DNA from: Sulfurimonas sp.
GTDB lineage: Bacteria; Campylobacterota; Campylobacteria; Campylobacterales; Sulfurimonadaceae
Assembly (NCBI RefSeq): GCF_028713515.1
Contig: NZ_JAQTOD010000003.1
Coordinates: 1-64,000 of the forward strand
Direction: 5' to 3'
Length of the DNA: 64,000 nt
In this document: positions 1 through 7,444 of the stretch, one piece after another
Position numbering within the stretch: the stretch's first letter is position 1
How the letters are laid out: every line of letters starts with the position of its first letter
The notes under the pieces: generated by a model
Told to the model about the DNA's origin: nothing
The model's database searches: none
Seen by the model: only the letters and a program-made list of their open reading frames with translations
Translations under genes and position numbers: made by a program

Positions 1-96
1 GGTTGTTGTTATTTATTAGTTATTTCTAAGTAAACTTGTTACGAATAAAAAACTTAACAACTTTTGAAAAAGTTATTAGTCGTTCGTTCTATTTAC

Positions 97-116
97 TTGC
101 TTAGTTTTCAATGATC
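97..116 (-). promoter_or_regulatory. rRNA operon leader, boxA-like element
   Basis: Read on the minus strand this is GATCATTGAAAACTAAGCAA, close to the (G/T)TTCTTTGAAAACT-type leader/boxA sequences found ahead of and between rRNA genes. It lies 75 bases downstream of a perfect -10 box on the same strand, with two small inverted repeats between (135-147 and 153-167). No coding frame occupies 1-317. I infer that an rRNA operon starts just left of the window and reads leftward; no mature rRNA sequence is visible here. Confidence 0.55.
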
Positions 117-187
117 TCAAACGAAGTAATTTCAGCTCTTTTAGAGCGTTAAACCTAAACTTTAGGTCGCTTTGTTTGTGGATGGGA

Positions 188-193
188 ATTATA
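188..193 (-). promoter_or_regulatory. -10 box (TATAAT), probable rrn promoter
   Basis: The minus strand reads CCTATAATTCCC here. A perfect TATAAT sits upstream of the boxA-like leader and points leftward. There is no clear TTGACA at the usual distance, as is normal for Campylobacterota promoters. It is divergent from the promoter at 264-269. Confidence 0.45.
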
Positions 194-263
194 GGTAAGA
201 GTTGCTTAGAGAGGGCTTAATTGGTGGGGGGAATTGGGAATGTTGCTGTCTATTAACCCTTTA

Positions 264-269
264 TATAAT
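264..269 (+). promoter_or_regulatory. -10 box for the BI-1 family gene
   Basis: TATAAT in an AT-rich context, 48 bases before the start codon at 318, with an AAGGAG ribosome site (306-311 region) just ahead of the ATG. It is the only good -10 box between the leftward promoter and the gene. Confidence 0.5.
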
Positions 270-317
270 AAAATTCATATCTATAAAGAGATAGCACTAT
301 GCTAAGAAGGAGAAAAA

Positions 318-1016
318 ATGGGACTTTATGATCGTGATTATGCAAGAGGTGGGGAATACACCTATGGAAATGCTGCAAAAAGTGATACTCAAATAGTATC
401 TTTTGTGAAGGAAACATATAAGCTGTTTGCTGCTTCTATGATGGCAGGAGCAGTTGGCGCCTATGTTGGAGTACCTTTGTCAGGAGCGATTGTATCATAC
501 TTCTGGCCTTTAGTTATTTTAGAAATAGGTTTACTAATAGGTTTACAATTTGTAAAACATAAGCCTGGGATTAATCTAGCTGTTATGTTTGGTTTTGTTT
601 TTATGACGGGATTAATGTTGGCACCACTATTGGCTCGTACACTTGGTATGCATGGCGGAGGAGTTATTATTGGCAATGCATTTATGATGACATCTGTAAT
701 TTTTGGTGCTATGAGTTTTTATGCAATTAAAACGACAAAAGATTTTTCCGGATATGGAAAACCCTTGATGATTGCGCTATTTGTGATTATTGCATTTTCT
801 ATAATTAATATATTTATGGGAAGCCCTCTAGTGTCAATAGTTATCTCAGGCGCAGTTGTTATCTTGTTTAGCATACTTGTTACTTATGATACTCAAAATA
901 TCATTAGAGGTGCTTACGAAACTCCAATTGATGGAGCTATTGCACTTTATCTAGATTTCTTAAATATATTTACAGCTCTTCTTCAACTGCTTGGAATATT
1001 TGGAAATGATGACTAG
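318..1016 (+). CDS. Bax inhibitor-1/YccA family membrane protein
   Basis: Inner-membrane protein of the BI-1/YccA/YbhL family, 232 residues, the usual length. After a soluble N-terminus of about 30 residues there are about seven hydrophobic segments. The family signature is visible near the C-terminus: VTYDTQNI (about 188-195) followed by ALYLDFLNIF and a final LLGIFG. Bacterial members such as E. coli YccA modulate the membrane protease FtsH, and others are proposed calcium-leak channels; which applies here cannot be told. The ATG has a strong AAGGAG site. The next gene starts inside its last codons, so the two are probably co-transcribed. Confidence 0.9.
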   Translation: MGLYDRDYARGGEYTYGNAAKSDTQIVSFVKETYKLFAASMMAGAVGAYVGVPLSGAIVSYFWPLVILEIGLLIGLQFVKHKPGINLAVMFGFVFMTGLMLAPLLARTLGMHGGGVIIGNAFMMTSVIFGAMSFYAIKTTKDFSGYGKPLMIALFVIIAFSIINIFMGSPLVSIVISGAVVILFSILVTYDTQNIIRGAYETPIDGAIALYLDFLNIFTALLQLLGIFGNDD

Positions 1017-1407
1017 TCAACTCTCACCCGAACTTTATCGGGTGATTGATGCAAATTTAAATCGTCTCAAAGAGGGGATTAGAGTTGTTGAAGATATACT
1101 CCGCTACAAAGATAACAATAAAGCAATCGCCTCAAAATTAAAACTACTACGGCACAAATCACAAATCAAAGAGACAATTGAGCTATTAAAATATAGAGAT
1201 AGTATAAATGATGTTCTTCGAAAAACTACAAAAAGCGAACTAGATCGTGTTGATATTAATGACATAATTATTGCTAATTTAAAAAGAGCTCAAGAGTCTT
1301 CAAGAGTACTTGAAGAGCTTTATAAACTAAGCAATGCTGAATATAGCGAAAACTTTAAACAGATTAGATATGAGCTCTATACAATCGAAAAGGATATTTT
1401 TTGGTGA
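1006..1407 (+). CDS. Stand-alone ThiD2-like protein (thiamine-phosphate synthase N-terminal-type domain)
   Basis: About 134 residues, all helical in character, with IDANLNRLKEGIRVVEDILR near the start and NLKRAQESSRVLEE in the middle. These match the ThiD2 domain normally fused ahead of ThiE in cyanobacterial-type thiamine phosphate synthases, where it is thought to act on hydroxymethylpyrimidine phosphate. Here it stands alone with no ThiE domain. The frame opens at a TTG at 991, but ATG codons at 1006 and 1009 overlap the BI-1 stop and fit better, so I start at 1006. A role in thiamine synthesis or salvage is inferred from the family; no other thi gene is in the window. Confidence 0.7.
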   Translation: MMTSQLSPELYRVIDANLNRLKEGIRVVEDILRYKDNNKAIASKLKLLRHKSQIKETIELLKYRDSINDVLRKTTKSELDRVDINDIIIANLKRAQESSRVLEELYKLSNAEYSENFKQIRYELYTIEKDIFW

Positions 1408-1542
1408 AGTTACTTATGAAGATTTCTATTTAAAGAATATTAACAAATTTTTATTCTTTCAAAACTAAAAATAATAATAGTAGTATATTTTATATGAAGT
1501 AAAAAAAATTACGATTTGATTATTGAAAATATGATTATTTTA

Positions 1543-1576
1543 TACAAAAAGATATTTGGCACAAAAGCCAAATATC
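1543..1576 (-). terminator. Rho-independent terminator of the sox operon
   Basis: A perfect 10-bp stem (1551-1560 paired with 1567-1576, six-base loop), followed on the minus strand by CTTTTTGTA. It begins 7 bases past the stop codon of the soxH-like gene and ends the leftward sox transcript. The rest of 1408-1582 is AT-rich, without a convincing gene. Confidence 0.85.
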
Positions 1577-1582
1577 ACTACT

Positions 1583-2560
1583 TTAAAAACTTAATTCGTC
1601 GTATGCTCTTGAAACATTTATTGAATTTAACAATTTATACATTGCTTTATCTTTAAATTCTAAAAGTGGAACAGCTTCAACTATACCTGTACTATCTATA
1701 CCATTTTTCATTGCTTCTAAGATTCTATCTTTTGTTAAAGTAAAATATTGAACAGATTCATTCGCAGCAGTCTTATTGATTATAAATCCGTGCCCTGGAA
1801 TAAGAGTATTCCATTCTTTTGAATTAATCATCTCCAACGCTTTAAGTTGGCCTAAAACAGAACCATCTCTATTTGATGTAATTCTACCATTCATAACCAA
1901 GTCTCCAGCGAAAATAAGTTTATTTTTTGGCATATACATAAAGAAGTCTTCAGCAGAATGTCCATTACCAACAGCAACGTACTCAAGCTCAACACCATCT
2001 ACTTTGAATTTTATACCTTCTTTATGCCACTCATCAACATGAATAATTTTTGTTCCTCTTATAGCGTTTTCCGAAAGAGTTTGAAACATTCTTGTATCAG
2101 TTTGACCAACTTTATAGTTTTTGTTTATTGACTCAGGTCCAATTAGTTTTGCATTATGAACTTCTTTGTAATAATTATTTCCTAACCAATGATCATCGTG
2201 TTCATGACTTAAAATTACAGTTGAAACTGGTAATTTTGCAATTTTACTCATTGCAGCGTAGGCTTGCTTAGCATATACATACGAAGGACCAGTATCCCAC
2301 AAGATATATGAACTATCTGCTTTTATATAACAAGAATTTGACATATTACCAGCATTTTCTTTTGTTGGTGCCTCTAATGCCCCAAAGAAACACCATACAT
2401 TATCACTAACTTTTTTTGGCACTAAATTATACTGGAACTCTTTAGTTGATTTTTTTGATTTTGATACTTTTGCTTTATTATCACTTGCTGAACTTACAGT
2501 TGTAATAGACAAAAGAGCAATTGCTGAAATCATCAGTGGACTTAATATCTTTTTAATCAT
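1583..2560 (-). CDS. soxH: SoxH-like exported metallo-beta-lactamase-fold hydrolase
   Basis: 325 residues with a signal peptide (MIKKIL, then a hydrophobic run to about residue 25), so periplasmic. The metallo-beta-lactamase metal site is present: HEHDDHWLG in the middle, a later NGHS, an AGDLV and a PGHG motif, the ligands for a two-metal centre. It is the last gene of the sox operon, separated from soxZ by 154 bases holding two strong hairpins. SoxH of Paracoccus and relatives is a similar protein whose substrate is not established and which is dispensable for thiosulfate oxidation in vitro. The name rests on fold plus context. A second exported protein of this fold lies at 25293-26267. Confidence 0.75.
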   Translation of the reverse strand: MIKKILSPLMISAIALLSITTVSSASDNKAKVSKSKKSTKEFQYNLVPKKVSDNVWCFFGALEAPTKENAGNMSNSCYIKADSSYILWDTGPSYVYAKQAYAAMSKIAKLPVSTVILSHEHDDHWLGNNYYKEVHNAKLIGPESINKNYKVGQTDTRMFQTLSENAIRGTKIIHVDEWHKEGIKFKVDGVELEYVAVGNGHSAEDFFMYMPKNKLIFAGDLVMNGRITSNRDGSVLGQLKALEMINSKEWNTLIPGHGFIINKTAANESVQYFTLTKDRILEAMKNGIDSTGIVEAVPLLEFKDKAMYKLLNSINVSRAYDELSF

Positions 2561-2637
2561 AACATCTCCTTTTGTGATTTATTTTTTCAAAGAATAGACT
2601 TGTTTTTTAGTTTTAGATAATTCAAATCTACGCTTAA

Positions 2638-2686
2638 TAGCTGATCTTACGCACTCAAATTAAATTTTAGTGCGTAAGATCAGCTA
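2638..2686 (-). repeat. Perfect 18-bp inverted repeat between soxZ and soxH
   Basis: Arms 2638-2655 and 2669-2686 are exact reverse complements, separated by 13 bases. As RNA on the minus strand this is a very stable hairpin in the soxZ-soxH spacer. No T-run follows directly, so it looks more like an mRNA-stabilising, processing or attenuating element than a plain terminator. Confidence 0.85.
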
Positions 2687-2690
2687 ATAA

Positions 2691-2710
2691 TATCCCCAAA
2701 ATAGGGGATA
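2691..2710 (-). repeat. Second hairpin directly after soxZ
   Basis: TATCCCC (2691-2697) pairs with GGGGATA (2704-2710) across six bases. It begins four bases after the soxZ stop codon and only four bases from the 18-bp inverted repeat, so the soxZ-soxH spacer folds as a tandem hairpin. Confidence 0.75.
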
Positions 2711-2714
2711 AAAT

Positions 2715-3011
2715 CTATTTAATTTTAGCAGTTCCTGTATCTTTTTTACCTTTATTGTCAACAGAGTCAACAACAATCTCATCACCAGCTTTCGCACCAT
2801 TTATATCAAATTTGAAATAAGGATCTTTTGATAGGAATGGCCCAGTAGAAGCCTCCCACACAGTTTTTCCATTTAATTTCGCAGTAATATGAGTAATATA
2901 TTCTTCAGCTGGCAATTTTTTTGCTGCTGCTTCTTCTTTACCTGCCATCAAACTCTCTGCCATAATCTTAACTTCTGCAGAATCGCCTTTTAAAGTTGCT
3001 TTTACTTTCAT
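2715..3011 (-). CDS. soxZ: Sulfur carrier partner SoxZ
   Basis: 98 residues, the family's normal size, with no signal peptide. SoxZ forms a heterodimer with SoxY; the pair carries sulfur intermediates covalently in the periplasm, SoxZ being co-exported with SoxY through the Tat pathway. Visible family traits are a start of the type MKVKATLKGDSAEVKIMAE, then ITHITAKLNGKTVWEA and a C-terminal GDEIVVDSVDNKGK. It follows soxY by 63 bases with its own AAGGAT site. Position next to soxY and downstream of soxCD makes the call secure. Confidence 0.93.
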   Translation of the reverse strand: MKVKATLKGDSAEVKIMAESLMAGKEEAAAKKLPAEEYITHITAKLNGKTVWEASTGPFLSKDPYFKFDINGAKAGDEIVVDSVDNKGKKDTGTAKIK

Positions 3012-3074
3012 AATAATCCTTTTATTTTTATTTTTATTTTATTGACTTATACGATAATTATTGAGGGGTTTAAA

Positions 3075-3524
3075 TCAACCTCCACAACCACCAATTGAAA
3101 CTTCTACTTTTTGAGCAGTTTTATATAATTTACCATCTGCACCTTTTGCAACAATAGTTACTTCAGCAGTTTTTTTCATTTTGATTTTAGTCATAAGGTC
3201 TATTTTATTACCATATAATTCAAATACAACTACAGCACTTCTAGGGTTTGCATCTTGAAAAACAGCAACAGTTGTTAACTCTATATCTGACTTGATACCG
3301 ATTGGCACAGCACCACCGTTTTCTGCTAATTTAGGAGCTTTAATCTCAATTTTGCCTTCAATCATAGCACCTTTTCCAAATAGTGCCTCAATAGCTTCCT
3401 TGCTTGATGGAGCTTCCCATGCGCTAGCATTAGTTGCTCTGAAATCCGTAGCACTTAAGCCAACTGGTAATACTGTTGCAGCAGCAGCTACTGCACCTAA
3501 AGTTAAAAATTTTCTTCTTTGCAT
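3075..3524 (-). CDS. soxY: Thiosulfate-oxidising carrier protein SoxY
   Basis: 149 residues. It has a Tat signal (RRKFL at 3-7 and an Ala-rich hydrophobic stretch) and ends exactly in GGCGG (145-149); Cys147 on the swinging C-terminal arm is the covalent attachment site for sulfur intermediates in SoxY. The protein partners SoxZ, encoded next. The ATG has a GGAAAAAAAATG context. In this cluster the carriers sit with SoxCD rather than with SoxXAB, a split known in Sulfurimonas; a second SoxYZ pair is therefore expected elsewhere in the genome (inference). Confidence 0.96.
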   Translation of the reverse strand: MQRRKFLTLGAVAAAATVLPVGLSATDFRATNASAWEAPSSKEAIEALFGKGAMIEGKIEIKAPKLAENGGAVPIGIKSDIELTTVAVFQDANPRSAVVVFELYGNKIDLMTKIKMKKTAEVTIVAKGADGKLYKTAQKVEVSIGGCGG

Positions 3525-3550
3525 TTTTTTTCCTTTTTTTAATGTGAGTA

Positions 3551-3578
3551 AATCTAGTAAGCTTTTACTTACTAGATT
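3551..3578 (-). repeat. Perfect 11-bp hairpin spanning the soxD stop codon
   Basis: Arms 3551-3561 and 3568-3578 are exact reverse complements with a six-base loop; the soxD stop codon (3565-3567) lies in the loop. In the minus-strand mRNA it would sit between soxD and soxY, 26 bases from the soxY start. Confidence 0.75.
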
Positions 3579-4719
3579 CTACCATATAATTAACAATCTC
3601 TGACATCTGTGCATCAGTTAAGTCCATTGCGCCGCCTTTTGGTGGCATACCACCAACACCATTGATTGCATTGTGATTTACCTTATCCATGCCTTTTGCT
3701 GTTACTTTAGCCCAAGCATTCTTGTCTCCAACAGGTGGTGCACCCATAGCATCTGTTTTATGACAAACAGCACATGAAGCATCATATAGTTTTTGACCCT
3801 CAGAAACTGCTCCGCCTTTAGATGCATCTTCTTTTGGTAAATCTCTTACTACAGAGTATGCAGGAACAACCGCAGTAATCTCATTTACAATTTTTGCAAC
3901 AGATTCTTTTGGACAGTTTTTCATACAACGAGTACCAACTGCACCAAAGTTTTTAGGATTCTTGAAGAATGCTCTTACATTTTCAACACCTTTTGCTCCA
4001 TCAATATTTGGATAGAAACCATTACGATTTGGCATAACAATTTTCATGATTGACTTTTTATCTAAAACAAAATCATCATCCATTTTTTTGCCATCTATCT
4101 TGATTTCACTTTGAGCCAATAAGTAAGCTGTTACAGCATACATTTGGTCAGGTGAGTAGCTTTTTGGATGTGCGTACGGCATAGCATCACGAATATACCA
4201 AATAAGAGTACTTACTTGTGGCCAATATGAGCCAATAGTTCTATTTGGAGCATCTTTGCCTGGGCAAGTTCTTTGGTTTTTAAGTGAAGCTACACTTCCA
4301 CCTGTTAGTGTTGGATAACCTTTGCCGCCAGCACCAAACTCTCCGTGACAAACAGCACAGTCTTTATCGTAAAGCGCTTCTCCATCTGAAGGAGTTCCAG
4401 CACCCTCTGGTAATCCTGTACCATCTGGCATAATATCTGTATCCCAAGCTTTTAACTCAGCAGCAGTTGGTGTTCTACCAAAATTTACACCTTTAGTAGC
4501 TTGTGTATTGTAACGATATGCAGCATATGTGCCATTCGCTCTCTTGTAAGTAACACCACCGTCCAAAGCATTTTTAATTGGACTATACACACCTGCGGCA
4601 GCAGGATTTACCTTTGATTTATCGGCACTTGTTGTGGCAGCAAAACAGTTTGTAAACAAAACAGTGCTAGCAACTACAGAAGCTCCTAAAACAATTAATT
4701 TATTATTTAATTTAATCAT
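3565..4719 (-). CDS. soxD: Sulfane dehydrogenase dihaem cytochrome c subunit SoxD
   Basis: 384 residues with a signal peptide (hydrophobic 8-22, cleavage near FAA at 26-28). Two c-type haem sites are visible: CAVCH at 121-125 and CAVCH at 316-320, the second followed by a likely axial Met in GGMPPKGG. A pair of extra Cys (CMKNC) lies between them. SoxD accepts electrons from the molybdenum subunit SoxC while sulfane sulfur bound to SoxY is oxidised in the periplasm. The gene follows soxC by 16 bases; the order soxC-soxD-soxY-soxZ supports the call. Confidence 0.95.
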   Translation of the reverse strand: MIKLNNKLIVLGASVVASTVLFTNCFAATTSADKSKVNPAAAGVYSPIKNALDGGVTYKRANGTYAAYRYNTQATKGVNFGRTPTAAELKAWDTDIMPDGTGLPEGAGTPSDGEALYDKDCAVCHGEFGAGGKGYPTLTGGSVASLKNQRTCPGKDAPNRTIGSYWPQVSTLIWYIRDAMPYAHPKSYSPDQMYAVTAYLLAQSEIKIDGKKMDDDFVLDKKSIMKIVMPNRNGFYPNIDGAKGVENVRAFFKNPKNFGAVGTRCMKNCPKESVAKIVNEITAVVPAYSVVRDLPKEDASKGGAVSEGQKLYDASCAVCHKTDAMGAPPVGDKNAWAKVTAKGMDKVNHNAINGVGGMPPKGGAMDLTDAQMSEIVNYMVESSK

Positions 4720-4735
4720 AATCTATGCTCCTTCC

Positions 4736-6076
4736 TTATTTACTTGCACAATTGTCTGTTCTAACTTGAACATTATGAACTGAACCATCTTGTCTAACTT
4801 CCCAAGTACAAATTGAGTTTCTGTGATAAACACCCTCAACACCAATAATATCTTTTTCTTGAGTAACTGAAGGCTGAACAAATCCAGCATCATCTATAGC
4901 GCGAGATTGTAACAGTAGTGGCTTACCTTCGTATTTGTACATATACGAGAATCTAGTCCAAGATTTAGGAAGAATCAGACCTTTTAGGTTTGCTTCAACA
5001 TAGTTTTGTCCACCATCAAATGATATATCTACAGTTTTAATAGTTCCATGCCCACTCCAAGCAAGTCCTTCAATTTCCACCAAATCACCTTTTTTAAGGT
5101 CTGACCATGGTTTTTCAGGACATGGGCTAGTTATGATTGAATTTACTTCTAATGGATAAAAGTGTTGGATTGCTCTACCATCTTTTGTAAGAACAGTATA
5201 TTTAGAAGTCTCTTCTTTACAGTACCAAGGCTCCGCACCGAATTCTAAACGCTTAAGATATTTAATACATAAGTTAGCTTCCCAACCTGGTAGCATCAAA
5301 CGAACAGGATAGCCTTGCTCTGGACGAAGAGCTTCACCATTTTGAGCATAGACAATCATTGCGTCATCTAAAACTTTTTCAACTGGAATAGTTCTGCTCA
5401 TTTCTGAACCGTCAGATCCCTCAGCTAGCATCCATTTTGCAGTTGGCTTAAGGCCTAATTCATCAAGAATTACTGACAAACGAACACCAGTCCATTCAGC
5501 ATTACTCATCATACCTTTTACAAATTGTAAAGAGTTGAATTGAGGACCTTTCCACTCAGCAGCACCATTTGCAGGACACTCCATAAAAAGAATTCTACTC
5601 TCAGATGGGTATTTTTTTAACTGCTCAAGAGTTAAAACGATTGGTTTTTCAACAAGACCATGAATCATAAGTCTGTATTTGTTAGGATCAACATGTGCAA
5701 CACCATTGTGAGTTCTAGTAAAGTGCAAACCGTTTGGTGTGATAATACCACTTAACTCATGGATTGGTGACATTGAAACAGCAGCATGCATATCTCCAGC
5801 GGATGACATAAGACTTGAAGTTCTTCTTACAACATTATGCTCATAAGCAGATGGGATTCCATATGGATGCTTATTAAGCTCATCACCTAAAGTTGTTCCC
5901 CATTTTGTATGATGAACGATATTTTCATCATCGGCCAATAATTTAGCAGGCGCCAATATGCTTGCAGCAGCGATAGCGCTCACAGAATAAGCAGCAGTTC
6001 TTTTGAAGAATTCTCTTCTACTAGATTGCTCTGCGTTTGTAGTTGTTTCTAAACTATTTTCAGAAATTTTACTCAT
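4736..6076 (-). CDS. soxC: Sulfane dehydrogenase molybdopterin subunit SoxC
   Basis: 446 residues, sulfite-oxidase fold. A long N-terminus carries a Tat motif, SRREFF at 19-24, followed by a hydrophobic segment ending near residue 48, as expected for export with bound cofactor. Cys167 in FMECPANG is the molybdenum-ligating cysteine of this family; downstream are GYPVRLMLPGWEANLCIKYL and a C-terminal dimerisation domain. With SoxD it oxidises SoxY-bound sulfane sulfur, releasing six electrons per turn and preventing sulfur storage. First gene of the leftward operon, with an AAGGAGGTAGGT ribosome site. Possible operator repeats lie just upstream. Confidence 0.96.
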   Translation of the reverse strand: MSKISENSLETTTNAEQSSRREFFKRTAAYSVSAIAAASILAPAKLLADDENIVHHTKWGTTLGDELNKHPYGIPSAYEHNVVRRTSSLMSSAGDMHAAVSMSPIHELSGIITPNGLHFTRTHNGVAHVDPNKYRLMIHGLVEKPIVLTLEQLKKYPSESRILFMECPANGAAEWKGPQFNSLQFVKGMMSNAEWTGVRLSVILDELGLKPTAKWMLAEGSDGSEMSRTIPVEKVLDDAMIVYAQNGEALRPEQGYPVRLMLPGWEANLCIKYLKRLEFGAEPWYCKEETSKYTVLTKDGRAIQHFYPLEVNSIITSPCPEKPWSDLKKGDLVEIEGLAWSGHGTIKTVDISFDGGQNYVEANLKGLILPKSWTRFSYMYKYEGKPLLLQSRAIDDAGFVQPSVTQEKDIIGVEGVYHRNSICTWEVRQDGSVHNVQVRTDNCASK

Positions 6077-6105
6077 TTAATACCTACCTCCTTCTATTTT
6101 TATAG

Positions 6106-6139
6106 TATGCAAAGTACAAGATTTATATGCATAGTACAA
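6106..6139 (-). promoter_or_regulatory. Direct repeat upstream of soxC
   Basis: TATGCAAAGTACAA (6106-6119) recurs as TATGCATAGTACAA (6126-6139), 13 of 14 bases identical and exactly 20 bases apart, about two helical turns. It lies 30-63 bases before the soxC start. A near palindrome, GATGAT-TATAT-ATCATC, follows at 6150-6166. The spacing suits a dimeric regulator; no regulator can be named. The rest of 6167-6323 is AT-rich and would hold the divergent promoters of soxC and the MOSC gene. Confidence 0.45.
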
Positions 6140-6323
6140 AATGCAATGTGATGATTATATATCATCTTTTCTTAAACTATCAAGAAAAAATATTAGAATA
6201 TAATTATTTTCTCACATTTTTGCTATTATTACACATTGATATGAATTATATTTCTTATTTGTGAAATTAATAATAATTTAAAATATGTTAAGATTTCTAA
6301 TAAAAAAATAATAGGGTTAATTG

Positions 6324-6797
6324 ATGACAGATCACAAAGTTGACAAAGTTTTAAAGCTTTTTATTTCACAATCAGGAACCTCTGATAGATTCGAAAGAGA
6401 GGTTATTGCTTTAGATGGTGGTGGTGTTGTTGAAGATAAGTTTCATAACAAAAACTCTCAAAGATCAGTTCTTATTGCTTCAACTGCGAGCTATAATCTA
6501 GTCAGTATATATGGTATAGAGATGCCATTTGGCTATCTTGGTGAAAATATACTTCTAGATTTTAATCCATACAATTTAGAGATTGGAACAAAAATAAAAA
6601 TTGGCGATGTCATTTTAGAAATATCCCAGCAGTGTACAATATGTAATCACTTGGGGGTTATAGATGTAAAGATACCGACGCTTCTAAAAAACGATAGAGG
6701 AATTTTTGCTAAAGTCATCTCAGGCGGAGAGATAAAAGTAGATGATGATGTTTATATACTACAAGAGCAGATAAAAACCACTTCAAACTCCAGATAA
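6324..6797 (+). CDS. MOSC domain protein
   Basis: 157 residues, matching a short single-domain MOSC protein. The family is built on the C-terminal domain of molybdenum cofactor sulfurase and includes the YiiM/YuaD-type proteins. Visible are GGVVEDKFH, a central YLGENILLD and Cys104/Cys107 in SQQCTICNH, the conserved Cys region. No signal peptide, so cytoplasmic. It is divergent from soxC, a molybdenum enzyme, which fits a role in molybdenum cofactor handling, but this is inference. The frame opens at a TTG at 6321; the ATG at 6324 is preferred. Its last 46 bases overlap the converging bioC-like gene. Confidence 0.8.
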   Translation: MTDHKVDKVLKLFISQSGTSDRFEREVIALDGGGVVEDKFHNKNSQRSVLIASTASYNLVSIYGIEMPFGYLGENILLDFNPYNLEIGTKIKIGDVILEISQQCTICNHLGVIDVKIPTLLKNDRGIFAKVISGGEIKVDDDVYILQEQIKTTSNSR

Positions 6798-7444
6798 CTT
6801 AGAGGATACTCATTTAAGAGCTTTTTACTCTCTTTATAGCTTAATATTCTCCTTGCTCCGCTAACTCCACTTCTCTTTATGTACCTAAACGCTTCTCTAG
6901 TGGATTTGAACTCTAACTTATAACTTTGAAGTTCAAAATTTGCACCAAAGTATTTTTTGTTAAGTGCTTCTATCTCGTCTGCACTTCTTAGCATGGAACT
7001 TATAGATGCTGTCTTATTTAGAGTTTTAAAGGTGTTTGCCGTAAAAATAGCCAAAGCAATCGGTGCATCTAACCTTTTGATATTTTTAAAAATAGCCTCT
7101 AAATCAGCTGCCCATTGCAAGGCGGATGCCGAGGTAATAAGGTCATATTTGGATGCAAGTAGAGTTTCAAAAAAAACTTCATTGCCAAAATCCCCATATA
7201 CACACTCTATCTTTTGTGACTTTGGATGCAACTCTAACATTTTTGGCGCAAAATCAACTCCAACAAAGTGTTCATACTCCCAATCTATCGCCTTGCAGAC
7301 ACCACCATCTCCACAGCCTAAATCTAGGATTTGTTTTGGTTTTTTGACTATCTTGCCCAGCAGATGTTTTAGCACTTGATTTTGTATGGTGTTGTAACTC
7401 CCATACTCTGGTGCAAACTTAGAAAACTCTGAGCTTATTTTCAT
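6752..7444 (-). CDS. bioC: BioC-like SAM-dependent methyltransferase (malonyl-ACP O-methyltransferase type)
   Basis: 230 residues from the ATG at 7444, which overlaps the znuB stop as ATGA. An N-terminal FSKFAPEY with a Q-rich helix precedes the SAM site DLGCGDGG (41-48), then a DFAPKML acidic loop and SASALQWAADLEAIF, which parallels the SNLALQW segment of BioC. The C-terminus has RILSYKESKKLLNEYPLSY, like the BioC tail. BioC methylates malonyl-ACP to start pimelate synthesis for biotin. No other bio gene is nearby, so a related methyltransferase is possible. The gene ends inside the converging MOSC gene, a 46-base tail overlap. Confidence 0.65.
   Translation of the reverse strand: MKISSEFSKFAPEYGSYNTIQNQVLKHLLGKIVKKPKQILDLGCGDGGVCKAIDWEYEHFVGVDFAPKMLELHPKSQKIECVYGDFGNEVFFETLLASKYDLITSASALQWAADLEAIFKNIKRLDAPIALAIFTANTFKTLNKTASISSMLRSADEIEALNKKYFGANFELQSYKLEFKSTREAFRYIKRSGVSGARRILSYKESKKLLNEYPLSYLEFEVVFICSCSI

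Noticed and set aside
201-260. G-quadruplex in the G-rich stretch GGTGGGGGGAATTGGG
   Set aside because: Only two or three usable G-runs are present; four are needed for an intramolecular quadruplex.
6957-7379. Open frame of 140 codons on the plus strand
   Set aside because: Antisense to the bioC-like gene; no family features and composition of a shadow frame.
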